The translations under genes and the position numbers were made by a program. This document shows positions 37,285-49,086 of a stretch of 64,000 bases of DNA, piece by piece (within the stretch, counting starts at the first letter, position 1; each line of letters starts with the position of its first letter). This DNA comes from Lates calcarifer. Its lineage: Eukaryota; Chordata; Actinopteri; Centropomidae. The DNA is taken from positions 9,046,227 to 9,110,226 of the forward strand of contig NC_066835.1 in the NCBI RefSeq assembly GCF_001640805.2, in the 5' to 3' direction. The notes beneath the pieces are model-generated. The model was not told the DNA's origin, did not search any database, and worked only from the letters and a program-made list of their open reading frames with translations.

Positions 37285-37556
37285 AATCTAATTATATGAC
37301 TCGGACTCCACTCAGACTCAATTCATAAATTTGATGACTTTAGACTCAACCTGACAAAGACTTGCAACTAAACAATTAGATTTTAATATATCCGACTTCT
37401 GACTTAACTCAGGCTTTGTACCTTTTGGTTTTTGACTTTGAAATTAACTTGGTATTTGACTTGGGGACTTGTTGGTCTTGACTTGAGACTTGACTTGGGA
37501 CTGGTTAGTCTTGACTTGCAGTTGACTTCACACTTGTTGGTCTTGACTTGGGACTT
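37285..37556 (+). repeat. ACTTG-type minisatellite-like repeat
   Basis: Degenerate units such as GACTTGGGGACTTGTTGGTC, TTGACTTGAGACTTGACTTG and TTGTTGGTCTTGACTTGGGA recur, clearest from 37455 on. Such ACTTGGACTTG arrays are common in fish. Confidence 0.8.
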
Positions 37557-40500
37557 CACTCCCACCCACCTCCACAGAGTGCAGTATTAGAATTTCTAAG
37601 GTCCAAACATTATAATCCCTGGTGTCCTCACAGGAGACCTCAACATGTTAGCAATACACCTGACACTTAGTCCTTTGTCCCTCAGTGTGATTTTAAAAAA
37701 CAATCAGGAGTTAGCTAGGCAGCTTCCAAATCAGCCTTGAGACTTTAAACCAAACAAAGCAGGAAAAGCTTCGAGCTTTCATCTGAAATCTTACCATTTC
37801 ACACAGAAAAACATTTAAATATTCTCACTTAACCGGGCTGACTTGTTTTTTACTTGATTCACAATGACAGTCAAAGTAAATAGAAAGAAAAAAAGTTTCA
37901 GTTTGTTTTCTCCCCTGACAGCGCTACGATGACTCAGTATTTGGGCCATGCAAGGGATGTTGGGAAGACATCATTTGTATGGTGTCATCTGAGGAATTAA
38001 CAACACTGGGAAGAGCTGACCTAAGACTAATTAGGATGCGTCAGTCTAAATAAAGTCTTTTCATGTGTAACTCTTTCCACAAATATTCACCAGCAGAGAC
38101 ATATTCAGTAAGATCATGCCTAATGCATTCCTGACACCAGTATGTTAATGTGATTCCCTCTGCACTGACACAACAGGAGACAAACCGTGCCAATCACTTG
38201 TTATACCAATCAATCTTAATAAACAGGCTATCTAATTACATTACTTGACTTTAAGGGTAAAAGTTATGTCTGCACTTGGACATGGAGGAGGATCTCTCTC
38301 ATGCAGACACAGAGATGTTCATGCTGTACTTTAAACGAGGTGGCACTGTTGCTCTACTTCCAGTCTCACGCTGTTGGAGAGAAAAGTGCCTTCATACTAA
38401 TAAGGAGAAAATAGTGATTGATGTGATCAGTGACATCGGTGGGACTCAAAATTAGTGATGTCAGCATGGTCAAGGTATCAATAATGCTTGTGATTTTATA
38501 ATGTTGTGATCTATACAATAAAAGGAATGAGTAATTAAACCCTTAGCCAGTGCTGTATAATAATAGTTGTGTCGTGATAGACTTGCTGCATTAGTTAAAA
38601 GATAAATCCCATTCTGCTACATGGCCTCCGGCTTTAGATTTCCATTAACTGAGGTATGACAAATTTCAGAGATTCACGGTTGGTCTTTTTGAAAAACACT
38701 GCAGCACTAATACCTGTGCTGTGCTTTTATAATCAGATTACAGTTCATATAGTCAAATTGTACTTTCCAAGCCGGAAAGTGGGTCGGGATGTTACCAAAT
38801 GATAAAAGCAGCAGGAGATCTGACTGCTCCTCCCACACTTATTCTCTTTTTTTTGAAGATGCCGGATGTCTTCAGAGGGTGATGTTATGAACTCAAAATC
38901 ACTGCATAACTTTTGTGAGACTTCAGGGAACAAATGACTTCACTCTCAGTTTTATGAACGCTGCTATTTGCATAACAGTATGGCTCAGAAGTGATATGAC
39001 ATGTGAGGGTGGTAAAAAAAAAGGCTTGATTGAAGGTTGTAATTAACAGCAGCATGCCAGCGTTTACGTTGTTTCAGTGTCTACACTAAATGAGGCTTGC
39101 ACATGATGAACTGATTGGTGCATCTATACACCAGTCATTATATCAATCACTCTGAGTTATCGTGCTTAGTTGAAACCCTTGTTGATGGGATTCAAGCAAC
39201 ATGTTTGGATTCCTACAACAAAATAAAACCTGCATTACTTTATTTCACACACTCAGCAGCAACAAAACAACATTATTCTTCATTTGGAATTGTGATTCTG
39301 TCCATCAGACAAATGTAAGTCAAATATTCACTTTCCCTTTAGCTCTGTTTTTTGATCTGCACCAACTCCTGAGGGAAATATCTGGCTCCTGAGCTGCTCA
39401 ATTGCTCCACTGTGCTCACCTGCTAGTCACTTTGTCTGTTTTGTAGGTTTTTAGAGCTTATTCATTGAAAACAGATACCTGTTGTGGTGAGACTGAAGTT
39501 GAATAATACTGTAATTCTCTACAGGTTTGTCACATTTTGCTTATGTCCTATGGTTATGTTGCTTCATAACCATAGAACTCGAACCTCACAAATTTCACTT
39601 GGTTGGACTACTGTTTTCTAATGTGCTATTTAAAGATAAGATAAGATTTATATAGTCTGCAGTAAACCTGTATATAATATACACTCAAATGGACAATAAC
39701 TAGTTTAGAGCAGCACAGTTACCTGTGGTAATGTGTCAGTAAGACATTTTTGCAGGTCACAGAGCACTGGTGGAATATTTGGGTTGCAAGAATGAAACAT
39801 TGCAATAAACAGGCTGTAGTTCAGCCCATACAGTAGCAAACATTGCCAAATTTAGCAGACTGTTGTGCTTTTCCCTGTGTGAACTCTGTAAACAAGCCTC
39901 ATTATGTCCACCATATGGTTCCTTCAATGTCGTGCACATCTGCCACTGCAGTAGTTCAATTGGAATTCACTCTCCAAACACTGCCCGAAGTCGCCCCCGG
40001 CCCGGACATAAATACATAAACTGTACCTGAGCGAGGCCATCCTCGGTCACAATAAGTATTCTACAGGCAGAACAAAACAGGCGGTTTGACATTATGCCAC
40101 ATCCCTGGGGGGAGATTACCGTGAAGCAATTCATAGCAGTGCTCAGCAAACTATGAATTACTTGTCAAAGCTTGTCATGCAGAGCACCAGGGGTATAAGA
40201 GGGTGCTGGAATTGAGCCCTAGTGATACTCAATTATGGCAGGACAAAGGCATGCAGTGTGGTGACATATTGTAAAGAGGAGAAATGCAGTAGACCAAAGC
40301 TTTGGTGACATGAGAGACACAGCAGTGCATAAAATTGTGATTCTGTTTTTGGTGTGTTGGTAAATGGAATTCACATCAGGGTAGGCTTTGTCTGCTTTTC
40401 TCTTTTGCTGGGAGGAAAAAACCAAACATCCTATTCATGACAGTTAATAGAAAGCTGTCAGGCTTGTGGTAGCAGCAAATAATTCAGCGGTGTATCAGCA

Positions 40501-40848
40501 CGTCCATGTGGCCAGTTCCCCAACTGTCACCACCATTACAATTAAAAGAACAAGACTCTCATATGAAAATGAGGCCAGAGCAAAACCAGCTTGCACATTA
40601 ATGCTCTCATCAAACCACACTGAAATGAAAAGAGCCCCCTCGGCTGCAGGAATTAAAAGAGATGACAGAAATGTTTTCTCAACGTGATCAAAGACAGCAG
40701 GCTCAATCTGCTCCTGGCTGGCTTATGACTCACTCTGCTAAATTGGGTCTCAGCAAACTCTTTTCCTTCAAATGGACATACAGGAAAAGCTAATTAGTGC
40801 TCACTAGCATTATGCCTACCTTTTAATTATCACTATTATCAGTGTGTG

Positions 40849-40905
40849 CTGGAATAGGCTCCACACCCCCATGACCCTCCACTTTAGAGGATGAATGGAC
40901 AGACT
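40849..40905 (+). repeat. Fish repeat tail relic (GGAATAGGCTCCACACCCCC)
   Basis: GCTGGAATAGGCTCCACACC, CATGACCCTCC and GATGAATGGACAG resemble the GGGATAGGCTCCAGC...GGATGGATGG tail of common fish retroelements. Confidence 0.6.
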
Positions 40906-41551
40906 CTCACACCTTTATAAACTGAAAAACAAACCAAAAAAAAAAAACCAAAACACTTTTCTCCTTCAACCTTGTCTTTGTTGGATGACTCTCAAACAAA
41001 TGCAATCATCTACTAAGTGAATTTGTTTTTACCCAGCCCTGTTCTTTCCTTAGACTTTGTAAACAAGTCAAACTGAGGTGTAAAGGTCAGGGAAACTCAA
41101 CTGTGCGTGGGTGACTTTAAACACCATGCATGATCCTGCAGACAGAGCCGACCTCCTAACCAATCGCTTATATTGATGTAGCCCACACTGTAGCTGTGCA
41201 GCAGAGTTTAGAGTTACATACTGTGCTTTGTGTCCTGGCTCCAACTAAAATAAGTGGGAATAGTACAAGAAACAGACTTTTTAAAAACAGGATGTAACAA
41301 GAACACAAACAAATACCCAGAACATAAAACTGGGCCACATTCATTGTAGAAAGAAATGCTGAATTGCTCCACATTCGGTTAAAGAATACAGCTGCAGGGT
41401 GAATGGCTGCAAAACTAACATGCTTGAAAGTTCCTAAATCAAAAAAGCTGATGAAATGTGAAGACAAATGTGGTTCAAGGCTTAAAGCAGAGAAAAGACT
41501 AGATGCATTTCTCACCAGTATGTTTCCATTACGTTGTTTCTCTGTGCATAT

Positions 41552-41554
<3 letters not shown>

Positions 41555-41582
<28 letters not shown>
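41555..41582. repeat. Homopolymer T run
   Basis: About 28 T. Possibly a retroposon poly(A) on the minus strand, but no source body or target duplication was recognised beside it. Confidence 0.85.
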
Positions 41583-41859
41583 GGGTAAAAATCAACCATC
41601 TTCTGATGTAGTTGCTAATCTAGCAAGCCACTTCCTCTCTCTGCACCAAAAATAATTCCTGGACATGACATTTGTTATGTCTATAAATGTTTGCTGAAGA
41701 CTGAGAGTGTTTCCTCAAACAGGCTGTGATATGCAGACATCCTGAGACAAATGTTTGCCTCAATCAAGGAAATAACAGACTACTTTGTTGAAAAATGATT
41801 AATATATCAGCCATCCTTCACATCAGACTAGAGAATGGCTCAGTGGTGGTTAACAGCGG

Positions 41860-41945
41860 TGGAGTACTTTTACCAAACTATCAGTGTTGTATTGGTACTT
41901 TTACTCGTGAAGGACCCAATATTTCAAGTATAGTATAGTATACGC
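41860..41945 (-). repeat. Teleost dispersed repeat fragment (AAGTAAAAGT family, inverted)
   Basis: GCGGTGGAGTACTTTTACC and TTGGTACTTTTACTCGTGAA read as the reverse of the family seen at 31595-31915. Short and diverged. Confidence 0.45.
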
Positions 41946-41980
41946 ATCTTAAAATGAACCTGTATATCTGTTTAAAAACA

Positions 41981-41981
41981 G

Positions 41982-42010
<29 letters not shown>
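41981..42010. repeat. (TA)n microsatellite
   Basis: Fourteen to fifteen perfect TA units. Confidence 0.9.
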
Positions 42011-42013
<3 letters not shown>

Positions 42014-42799
42014 TATGACCTTCAGTATTTTGATATTGAGGTATGTTGTTGCCTGGGTCCAGAAAACTCATCGGCCTGAGGCAACTTGTGATCCGTGTTT
42101 TCTCTAAGGTGATATGCCATTCAGCGCCCTTTCACAAGTGGTAATTGCATACCCATGTGGGTAACATGGCACTTATGCAAAGGTCAAACTGAATCAAATC
42201 TAAATATGGACAAGTACCATGTGTTTTCATGGTCTCTCGTCCTGAAACTCATAATAATGTTTTAGTGTAAAGGTAAAAATAGAAGAAAAAAAAACCCAAA
42301 CTTTAAAAATACATAGTCTCTTTTTTTCTTCTAAGAATCTGGTAAAGTAGTTTCTCTGAGTTACTTTTCACCTCTGCACTATAGCAATCAGTTCCAGACT
42401 GAATGATGCAAAGTCAGAAGGTATTTCAGCAGCATTTCCATAATGCAAGATAATTTCCACCAGGTGTAGCTTCACTGACATTCTGTTACATCATGCCTTG
42501 AGGTATAAACAGCCCACAGTGGGCTTGATTGAATCTTAATGCATCTGTGTGGTTAATGGAAATAAGGATGTATTCAGCAAAGCATCCTCTGTCAGGCAAG
42601 TGTAGCTGGTGAACACACATTATTTGCCAGAAGACTGAAAAGCAAAGATGTGCAATGGAAAAGACAGATGCTGCTCCAGAGGCTAGATAAATATGGCTAG
42701 ATAAATACTCTGGACCTGTCCTGCAAGTAAATACTTGCCTCTGTTTTAATTCGGTATAATGATTTTTTCCCCTAAGGAAGTTTAATACATTTAGTCTTT

Positions 42800-43010
42800 T
42801 TTTGTAGATTCTTAGTCGTTCATAGATTATTAATTATTAGAGCTACAACTGATTAAATGAATTTCCTTCTCAATTAATTGAATAAGTGCTTGGTCTTTAA
42901 AATGTCCAAAAACTGTGGAAAGTTTCCATCACAAATTCCCTGAGCCCAAATTGTTGTCTTCAGATATCTTACTTTGTCCTACAAATCCAAAACCCTAAGA
43001 TATTAAAAAA
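42800..43010 (+). repeat. Teleost dispersed repeat (TTAGAGCTACAACTGATTAA)
   Basis: AGAGCTACAACTGATTAA, TTAATTGAATAAGTGCTTGG, AAATGTCCAAAAACTGTGGA, TCCCTGAGCCCAAATTG and CTTACTTTGTCCTACAAATC follow the order of a repeat ubiquitous in fish (AGAGCTGCAACTAACGATTA type). About 20-25% diverged by eye. Confidence 0.8.
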
Positions 43011-43678
43011 CAAAACAAACCAAAAAAAACAGATTGATTTTCTACTACTCCATTAAAGTTAATGAAGAGAATATATGCTACAACTTCTGTATATGATTAT
43101 ATTGTCTCTTATATGGTTTCTTTCCATTTAGTGAACAATAGTAAAAGCCAGCACCAGTATAAACAAACAGCTCACATATCTTCACTTTCTCTCCCAGCCA
43201 GGGTTCATTCAACACACTGATAACGTACTGTATTTGCTGTGTATTAAGTGTAGATAGAAAAGAGAGGGTTGGATAGTGATAGAGAAGCAAAGCCCACGAG
43301 TCAGGTTACCTACCATTCAAGGGTCAGTAATACAGTTTGCAGTCAGACACACTTTGATTGACATTCATTGATTAAAATGTCATCTGTGAGAAAGGACTAA
43401 CAGTCTTGTGTACATCATGATCAGACTGAAAACAAAGCCACTCAAGCCCGGCTCCCAGTGGGGTTGAAGGTGCTATTGTGAATCAATATCTCAATTCAAT
43501 TGTAAATAGTGCTGCATCTCCTTTGTCAAGGGAATCAGTGTCAGTGTCAACCTATGAATCAAAGCTCAATTTGAACAAGAGAAAGAGAAAGAAGAAGCTC
43601 AAATGTTCAGATTTTTTAAATGGGGAACTTTGCTGCGTTTCAGTGGGATTCAAGGGGGGTCGTCAGGCTGCAGACACA

Positions 43679-43720
<42 letters not shown>

Positions 43721-45475
43721 TGAGACGAATGAATGATAACATGGATACAATGGGGTGACAACTTATTTTAGTGTGAGTAATAGTCTTGTTCATTAGGAAT
43801 GACGGGGAATCCCCTGAAGGCATGTAGCATTATAGAAAAGCCCTGAAGCTACAATGTGAGCTCTTAAATAGATGAATTTGAGAAAGTGTCTCTACCTTGG
43901 TCCTCTCTCACCCTTTCTCTCTCTCTCAAAGTCAATTTTCAATTCACTTATGCTTTATTTGCATGAATGGTTGGTAGCCATTCCTGCAACAGCAATACGA
44001 TAACAACTATACAAACAAAAACACCATTATTTTAATGAAACATCTTAAAAAGAAATGATGAAAAAGGGGAAACAGAAGACATACACACTGTATATGCACA
44101 CACATATACATAGACATAAGAGAGCTGTGTTCGCTTGGACACATTTGCATCATTCTGTGTCCTTAGACAGCCTCTCCTTATGCTTGTTTTCATTCGGAAA
44201 GTTAAGCAATCTGGCATTTTTGATGCTGCAGAATATTGTACATAATGTGCTTATAACACAGATTCCTCCATAATTATTGGGGTCCCAGTGGTCACCAGCC
44301 TTCCAGATCTTAGGATTTCTGCAAGTCCTACTCTCATCACCATACTGAAGACTAGGGAAGTGCCTCTCAGCTTAGAGCAATGCGGTGTCATCTCTGTCCT
44401 TGTGTACTCAACCCACATGCTTTTCCTTTTCTCAGAGCCTTTGTTTTCATATTTTTCATATTATTTCAAATTACTAACCACTCCTTTTATCTAGCTTAAC
44501 AAGGTTACACATGCTACCTAACTAGACAGCTAGCTAGCTAGGTTGACTTGTTGTTGCCACATTGATCTAGCTAGCAGGTGGTTAACATTGTAGATATAGA
44601 AATGTTTCTTTAGCCTATCTATAGTGAGCATACTTAGAAAGGCTGAGGGCACAAGTGATGTATCTATATATTCATACAACTATTTATTTCACAACCTCAC
44701 ATTTATTCATTTAATATTGAACACTGTGGGGCTCCATAGCTTCTGTGCAGTTGGCTGTTTGTCTTGTATTTTAGCCTCCATCCTCTCTCTCTCACCTTGT
44801 TTTGTCTCTGTCTCCCACATCACCTTTATATCACAGTTTAATTCCCCTGCACATCTCATTAAAACCCATTTACAGATGAATGAAAGGATTCAGTTCCATT
44901 CTAAACAACACAGCCATCTATTCAGATGCCAAAATCCTGATAAAATAATTTACAAGCCAGAGAATCTGCGAGTTTGGCTAAAGGGCCAGCAAAGTTCTTT
45001 TAACTGCAGTTCAAAGCAGTGTTAAGTGTGGGAATCAGACTCCTTTCTCAGGAGATTAATAGTAGGAAGCACAATAACATCCTTTTCATCTTTTCTCTGG
45101 CATGTTTTTCTCTACACTTCTACACCTCCGTCATCTGATTCACTCATCACTTCATTCTCTGGAGAAATAATGTTAATCGAGGCAAGCCAGATATTGTTAA
45201 GCATCAGCAGTGTACAGTGAGAGGTGCAGTGCAGAGATAGGTGGGCAATCTCATTTTCAGCTAATTATGGTCCTGTCTCGCCAAATGGCATGCATACTTC
45301 ACTGACTGGGGAGTATCTCTTTTATCCTCACCCATCATAGATGAGTTACTGGAAGATTATTTTCCTAACTTTATGTGCAGAGTAGGTTCCTCCAGCAAGC
45401 ACTTATCTTTTTCTGCCATTTCTTTTCCTAATAGTTGATCATGCAAATTAATGATTCTTGATAATACTAATTAAA
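43011..45475. other. Intergenic spacer, block 10
   Basis: No gene recognised. (CA)n at 43680-43718 and repeated AGCTAGCTAGG words at 44526-44545. The 133-codon frame at 44624-45025 has no domain features. Confidence 0.55.
43680..43718. repeat. (CA)n microsatellite
   Basis: Perfect CA run of about 19 units. Confidence 0.9.
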
Positions 45476-45477
45476 GG

Positions 45478-45872
45478 AATCATTTGACATTTTGGGAAAT
45501 AGGATTAATCGCTTTCTTGCAGAGTTAGATGATAAGTTTAATAGGCTACCGCTCCCCTGTGTCTACAATGAGAGACTACCAGTTATCTTAGCATCATAAC
45601 TCCAGCTGTGTCCAAACGTTAGCACAAATGGCTGACAAGCACCTCTCAAACTCTCAAGCAAAAACACTAAGAGTAAAACAACTTTAGTGGCGCTAGGGTG
45701 GATTTTTTAACCTCCGGACACATCCAGGCTAGCTGTTCTAGTCTTTATGCCAAGCTAAGCTAACCAGCTACTAGCTGTAGTCACAAGTTTATAGTACAGA
45801 AACTGGGGTGGTATCAATCTTCTCATTTAGTTCTTGGCAAGAAAGTGAACATGCAATTTTCCCAATATTGTA
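45478..45872. mobile_element. Fold-back copy of the GGTTAGCTTAGC fish repeat
   Basis: The left half begins GACATTTTGGGAAATAGG then GCTTTCTTGCAGAGTTAGAT in plus orientation. The right half, read on the minus strand, begins ATTGGGAAAATTGC, then ACTTTCTTGCCAAGAACTAA and GGTTAGCTTAGCTTGGCATA. The two halves are inverted relative to each other, giving a 395-bp imperfect palindrome. No coding capacity. Confidence 0.65.
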
Positions 45873-47629
45873 TTTAATATCTCTACATTTGTCCTGTCAG
45901 TTGTCAATTGTCGTCACTGCAGATAATAACTCATTACATTGACCACATGACACTCAAGTCTGCCTGACACTCATGTCTGAACATTTCAACCAACATTTCA
46001 GAATTCATATAGGAGAATATATAGCCTACATATATAGGCTCTCTCAGGGGATTGAAACAAGCTGGCTGCAAAACATAGCATATGGCGTACACAGGACTGC
46101 TTGGGCACATGTGCATGTGTGTACATTAAAGCTAGTGTGTGTGTTGATCATTGCATCGGGGTGCTCTGGGCTTCTGGAGTTTCATTGAGAATTAAGACCA
46201 GTTTCCAAATGCCTCTCTCCACTCTCAAGACCCATCTGCTAAATCCAAACCTCTTGGATCCACAAAGGCAGCCAAGATGTGCACACACAGTTCCATCAAT
46301 ATCCTCTGTTTCTTTGACACCCATGCCAAGGTCATGCATACAGCAAAGCCTTTGGGTAAGACATAAAAAGATGAGCACTGGGGCACTGAAATGCATTATG
46401 GCAGCAGGGAGCTTAAAGTTGTATTTATTTATAAGATATTGGATTGGAATAAATTAACGTCATGGAAGTCATTTTAATCTCTTATATCATATTAGCTGTC
46501 GCCTGCAATATTGGCGCAAGGCTAGGTGAAAGATGATGTATGAGGGGATAAGGAAAGCTAATCACTGCTAAATAGCACCTCTAGGATTTTGGAAATATTG
46601 AGAAACTCTTTTCTGTCCTATATATTACAGATGGGTGCATCAGTAAGCCCTATTATTAAACCCACAAAGGATATTTGTCTCCAGTTTATGGTGGTCACAT
46701 TTCAAAATGTTCAAAGGAAGCAATCTGTCTGTGTCTGAAAGGAACACTGTGGCAATTTTCTCCACAAATAACAAGTTTCTTCTGCTAAAGGGAGATTAAC
46801 CCACTGATGTTTGTCACTTTCGGACCTACTGAGTGTTTGATTGGTGCAAGATGAAAGGAATAATCGCTTGTTTTCTTCTTAATTACATTCTTTTTGTCTT
46901 GGTAATTATATTTTGTATATATAAATGATGCATTGAACAAACCACCACTTGAAATAAGTTTTTCTCCCATGGCTTTTGAGCTAATGAGAGCAACTGTTAT
47001 AAGCCTGCAAACCAAAAGGATGAATGATGTGACTATAATCCATCTTCTCTGGCCCAGAGAATACATCGAGTAAACCCCTACAGGTGTACACACAATGAAA
47101 AGAATGGGACAAAACATGATTATATATTCAGATTTAGATTTTGAAGAGTCTCACCACAGCGAGAAAACCACAGAATAATGATTTTATGGAGGAAAAAAAT
47201 GTAGAAACACGGTTCTTGTGATTTTTTTTGTTTGCATCAAGTTTTTTATAGTTAGTTATTAAATTATGGTTTCAACTCTTACGATAATTTGCAGTATTAG
47301 CTTTTAGTCTACAAAAGCTCAGCATAACATTTTACTAATCATTAAATAACACCACCATAATTATTGAAAAAAACATGACTGAGAAAAAGAGAATCGAGCT
47401 TTTCAGTAATAGGAACTGTCACATTAATTGGAAAGGATCATGCAGTGCTTACTGTTCTATGATAATCATTAACTTAAACTCCCTCTTTAAACCAGGGAGA
47501 AACGTTGTCAGTCCAGAATGCATTTGAGACGCAGTCAATAGAGATGGATGCTGATGGGTTTGCTGATGAGTTTACTTTGTCTTTATTGGTGGATTTGTCA
47601 CCTCACAGTGTTATTTTCTACTGTGATTT
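45873..47629. other. Intergenic spacer, block 11, next to bet1
   Basis: No gene recognised; AT-rich. Frames at 45934-46457 and 46785-47117 show no family motif. Confidence 0.55.
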
Positions 47630-48071
47630 CAAGGCGAGTCACGTGATATTTTAAAAATAATTCCCCTATAAGCGCGCACACTTACACAACTATAAACCAC
47701 AGATGCAAATTTGGCACTCACACTGACACACACTTTAGTTGAATTCTTTTTTCTGCTAATCACTAATTACTCCAATCATTTTAAAACAAATTTCTACGCT
47801 GGCAATTTAATGTGGAGATGAAACACATCGTCCAAATCCTGGTTTATTATTATTTTTGTATCAATTCATCTCTTTTTTGCAATCGCGATTCTGTCAGGGA
47901 AAGATTGTCCTCTCCGGCCACCGTATGATATCGTGGCGTTTTTCTGATGTGTACAGCCTTGCCCCAGTTAGCCGGATATCTGATAACCGTTATTGCTGGC
48001 TTATTTAACCTGAATTTATTGGCCGTCACACCACATTTACCACCGGAGAGTGTTTCCTTTAGCGGGTTAAG
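47630..48071 (+). promoter_or_regulatory. bet1 promoter and 5' UTR region
   Basis: This region just upstream of the bet1 ATG has scattered CpGs, a palindromic TCACGTGA E-box (47639-47646), a GCGCGC stretch near 47672, and the palindrome AATCGCGATT (47881-47890). There is no clear TATA box, as expected for a housekeeping gene. The start site cannot be placed from sequence alone. Confidence 0.45.
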
Positions 48072-48090
48072 ATGAGGCGCGCCGGTTTGG
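48072..48090 (+). CDS. bet1: bet1 coding exon 1
   Basis: Encodes MRRAGL plus the first base of a glycine codon, ending at a GTGAG donor. The start is fixed by the BET1-specific MRRAGLGE opening. Confidence 0.93.
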
Positions 48091-49086
48091 GTGAGAAACA
48101 AACGTTAATATTAGTTTTAAAGCTCATATTTAGCTTGGTTGCTAGTTAGCTAACATTAGCTAATACTGAAACCAAATGTGAATGAATGTCTGTTGTATAC
48201 TGCGAGCCACAAGTTCATATGTCTGCTTTAAACGCAATGTCACAGGATTGAAATGCCAACAAAGCTGCCAAGTAACGATGTTTTAATCGTTGTTGTGGTT
48301 TCATAAAGGTGAAGGAGGCTCTGGGAGTTACACTGCCAGTGGGTACAGTGTATATGAGGAGGAAAATGAACATCTACAGGAGGGACTGAGAGCCAAAGTC
48401 AACGCTTTGAAAAGTGTAAGAAACTACTAATAAAATGTACACGATAGTTAACGGTTTCCAATCCCATACTATTGTTAATTTATCGATGCTTGATTTTTAC
48501 AGCTGTCTATTGACATCGGAACGGAAGTCAAATACCAGAATAAAATGCTGGAGGATATGGTGAGTTTCAATTCAATACTGTAACAATATATACGAAAGAA
48601 ACATTGGCATTCATTGTTAAAATAAGTAAAAGCAGTCATACCATAATGTAAAAATACAGAACTTCAAGTAAATGACCTGCATTGAAAAGTATATTTTTAT
48701 GTAAAGTATAAATTTTTCTTCTGAAATGTAGTATATAAGTATGAATTAACAAGAAATGCAAGTACAAGTGCCTCACAATTGTACTTTATACATAGTACTG
48801 AACTAAACATATTCAGCTACATTCCACAGTCAAAAGTCAAATGTGATTACGTATCCTAGAATTGTAGTAATGTGTTTTTCTTGCTGGCCAGCCTGGACTT
48901 TAGACTTGATATCCCTCTTTCCCACACTAGGACACAGACTTTGACTCAACAGGCGGCCTGCTTGGCGCCACCATAGGCAGAGTGAAGCAGCTGTCCAGAG
49001 GCAGTCAGACCAAGCTGCTGTGCTACATGCTGCTCTTCTGCTTTTTCGTCTTCTTTGTCCTGTACTGGTTCATCAAACTAAGGTGA
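48072..49086 (+). CDS. bet1: bet1: Golgi/ER vesicle SNARE BET1 (four coding exons, complete)
   Basis: BET1 is a small tail-anchored SNARE that helps ER-derived vesicles fuse with the ERGIC and cis-Golgi, working with the syntaxin-5, GS28/membrin and Sec22b/Ykt6 SNAREs. Joining 48072-48090, 48309-48415, 48503-48559 and 48931-49086 gives 339 bp, or 112 residues. It starts [10 protein letters not shown], as vertebrate BET1 does. An acidic EEENEHL stretch (about residues 23-29) precedes the SNARE helix (about 29-85, with ALKSLSIDIG and [11 protein letters not shown]). The end is the conserved [14 protein letters not shown], a single membrane anchor (about 90-109) and IKLR. All junctions are GT/AG and in frame. 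Human BET1 is 118 residues, and the shorter length here comes from the glycine/tyrosine-rich N-terminus. It is divergent from col1a2 and convergent with the acyl-CoA dehydrogenase gene. Confidence 0.97.
48309..48415 (+). CDS. bet1: bet1 coding exon 2
   Basis: Follows a CATAAAG acceptor and ends at AGT before GTAAGA. Encodes the Gly/Ser/Tyr-rich head and the first half of the SNARE helix, through NALKS. Confidence 0.95.
48503..48559 (+). CDS. bet1: bet1 coding exon 3
   Basis: Nineteen codons, [12 protein letters not shown] then NKMLEDM, between a TTTTACAG acceptor and a GTGAGT donor. This is the central SNARE core. The glutamine in KYQNK is a likely layer residue. Confidence 0.96.
48640..48840 (+). 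repeat. Degraded fish dispersed repeat in bet1 intron 3
   Basis: Phrases such as TTCTGAAATGTAGTATATAAG, TTGTACTTTATACATAGTACT and CAGCTACATTCCACAGTC resemble the tail of a very common teleost repeat (AAGTACAAGTACCTC and related words). It is strongly diverged, and a second copy of the family is at about 31.6-31.9 kb. Class not determined. Confidence 0.55.
48931..49086 (+). CDS. bet1: bet1 coding exon 4 (end of SNARE motif and membrane anchor)
   Basis: Follows the acceptor CACACTAG and runs from [12 protein letters not shown] through [12 protein letters not shown] and the aromatic-rich anchor to IKLR and a TGA stop. Confidence 0.97.
   Translation, partial: DTDFDSTGGLLGATIGRVKQLSRGSQTKLLCYMLLFCFFVFFVLYWFIKLR

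Larger units (their letters stand above)
37557..41855. other. Intergenic spacer, block 9
   Basis: No gene recognised. Includes a perfect 11-bp hairpin (39548-39575), a fish repeat relic (40849-40905) and a T28 run (41555-41582). The 143-codon minus frame at 41168-41599 begins in that homopolymer and is discounted. Confidence 0.55.

Noticed and set aside
41555..41582. T28 run as evidence of a processed pseudogene on the minus strand
   Set aside because: No recognisable transcript-derived sequence or target-site duplication adjoining the run.
41168..41599. 143-codon minus-strand frame starting with poly-lysine
   Set aside because: The lysines come from the T28 homopolymer; the remainder shows no recognisable protein family.
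44624..45025. 133-codon plus-strand frame
   Set aside because: No domain, no promoter or splice partners, composition typical of intergenic DNA.
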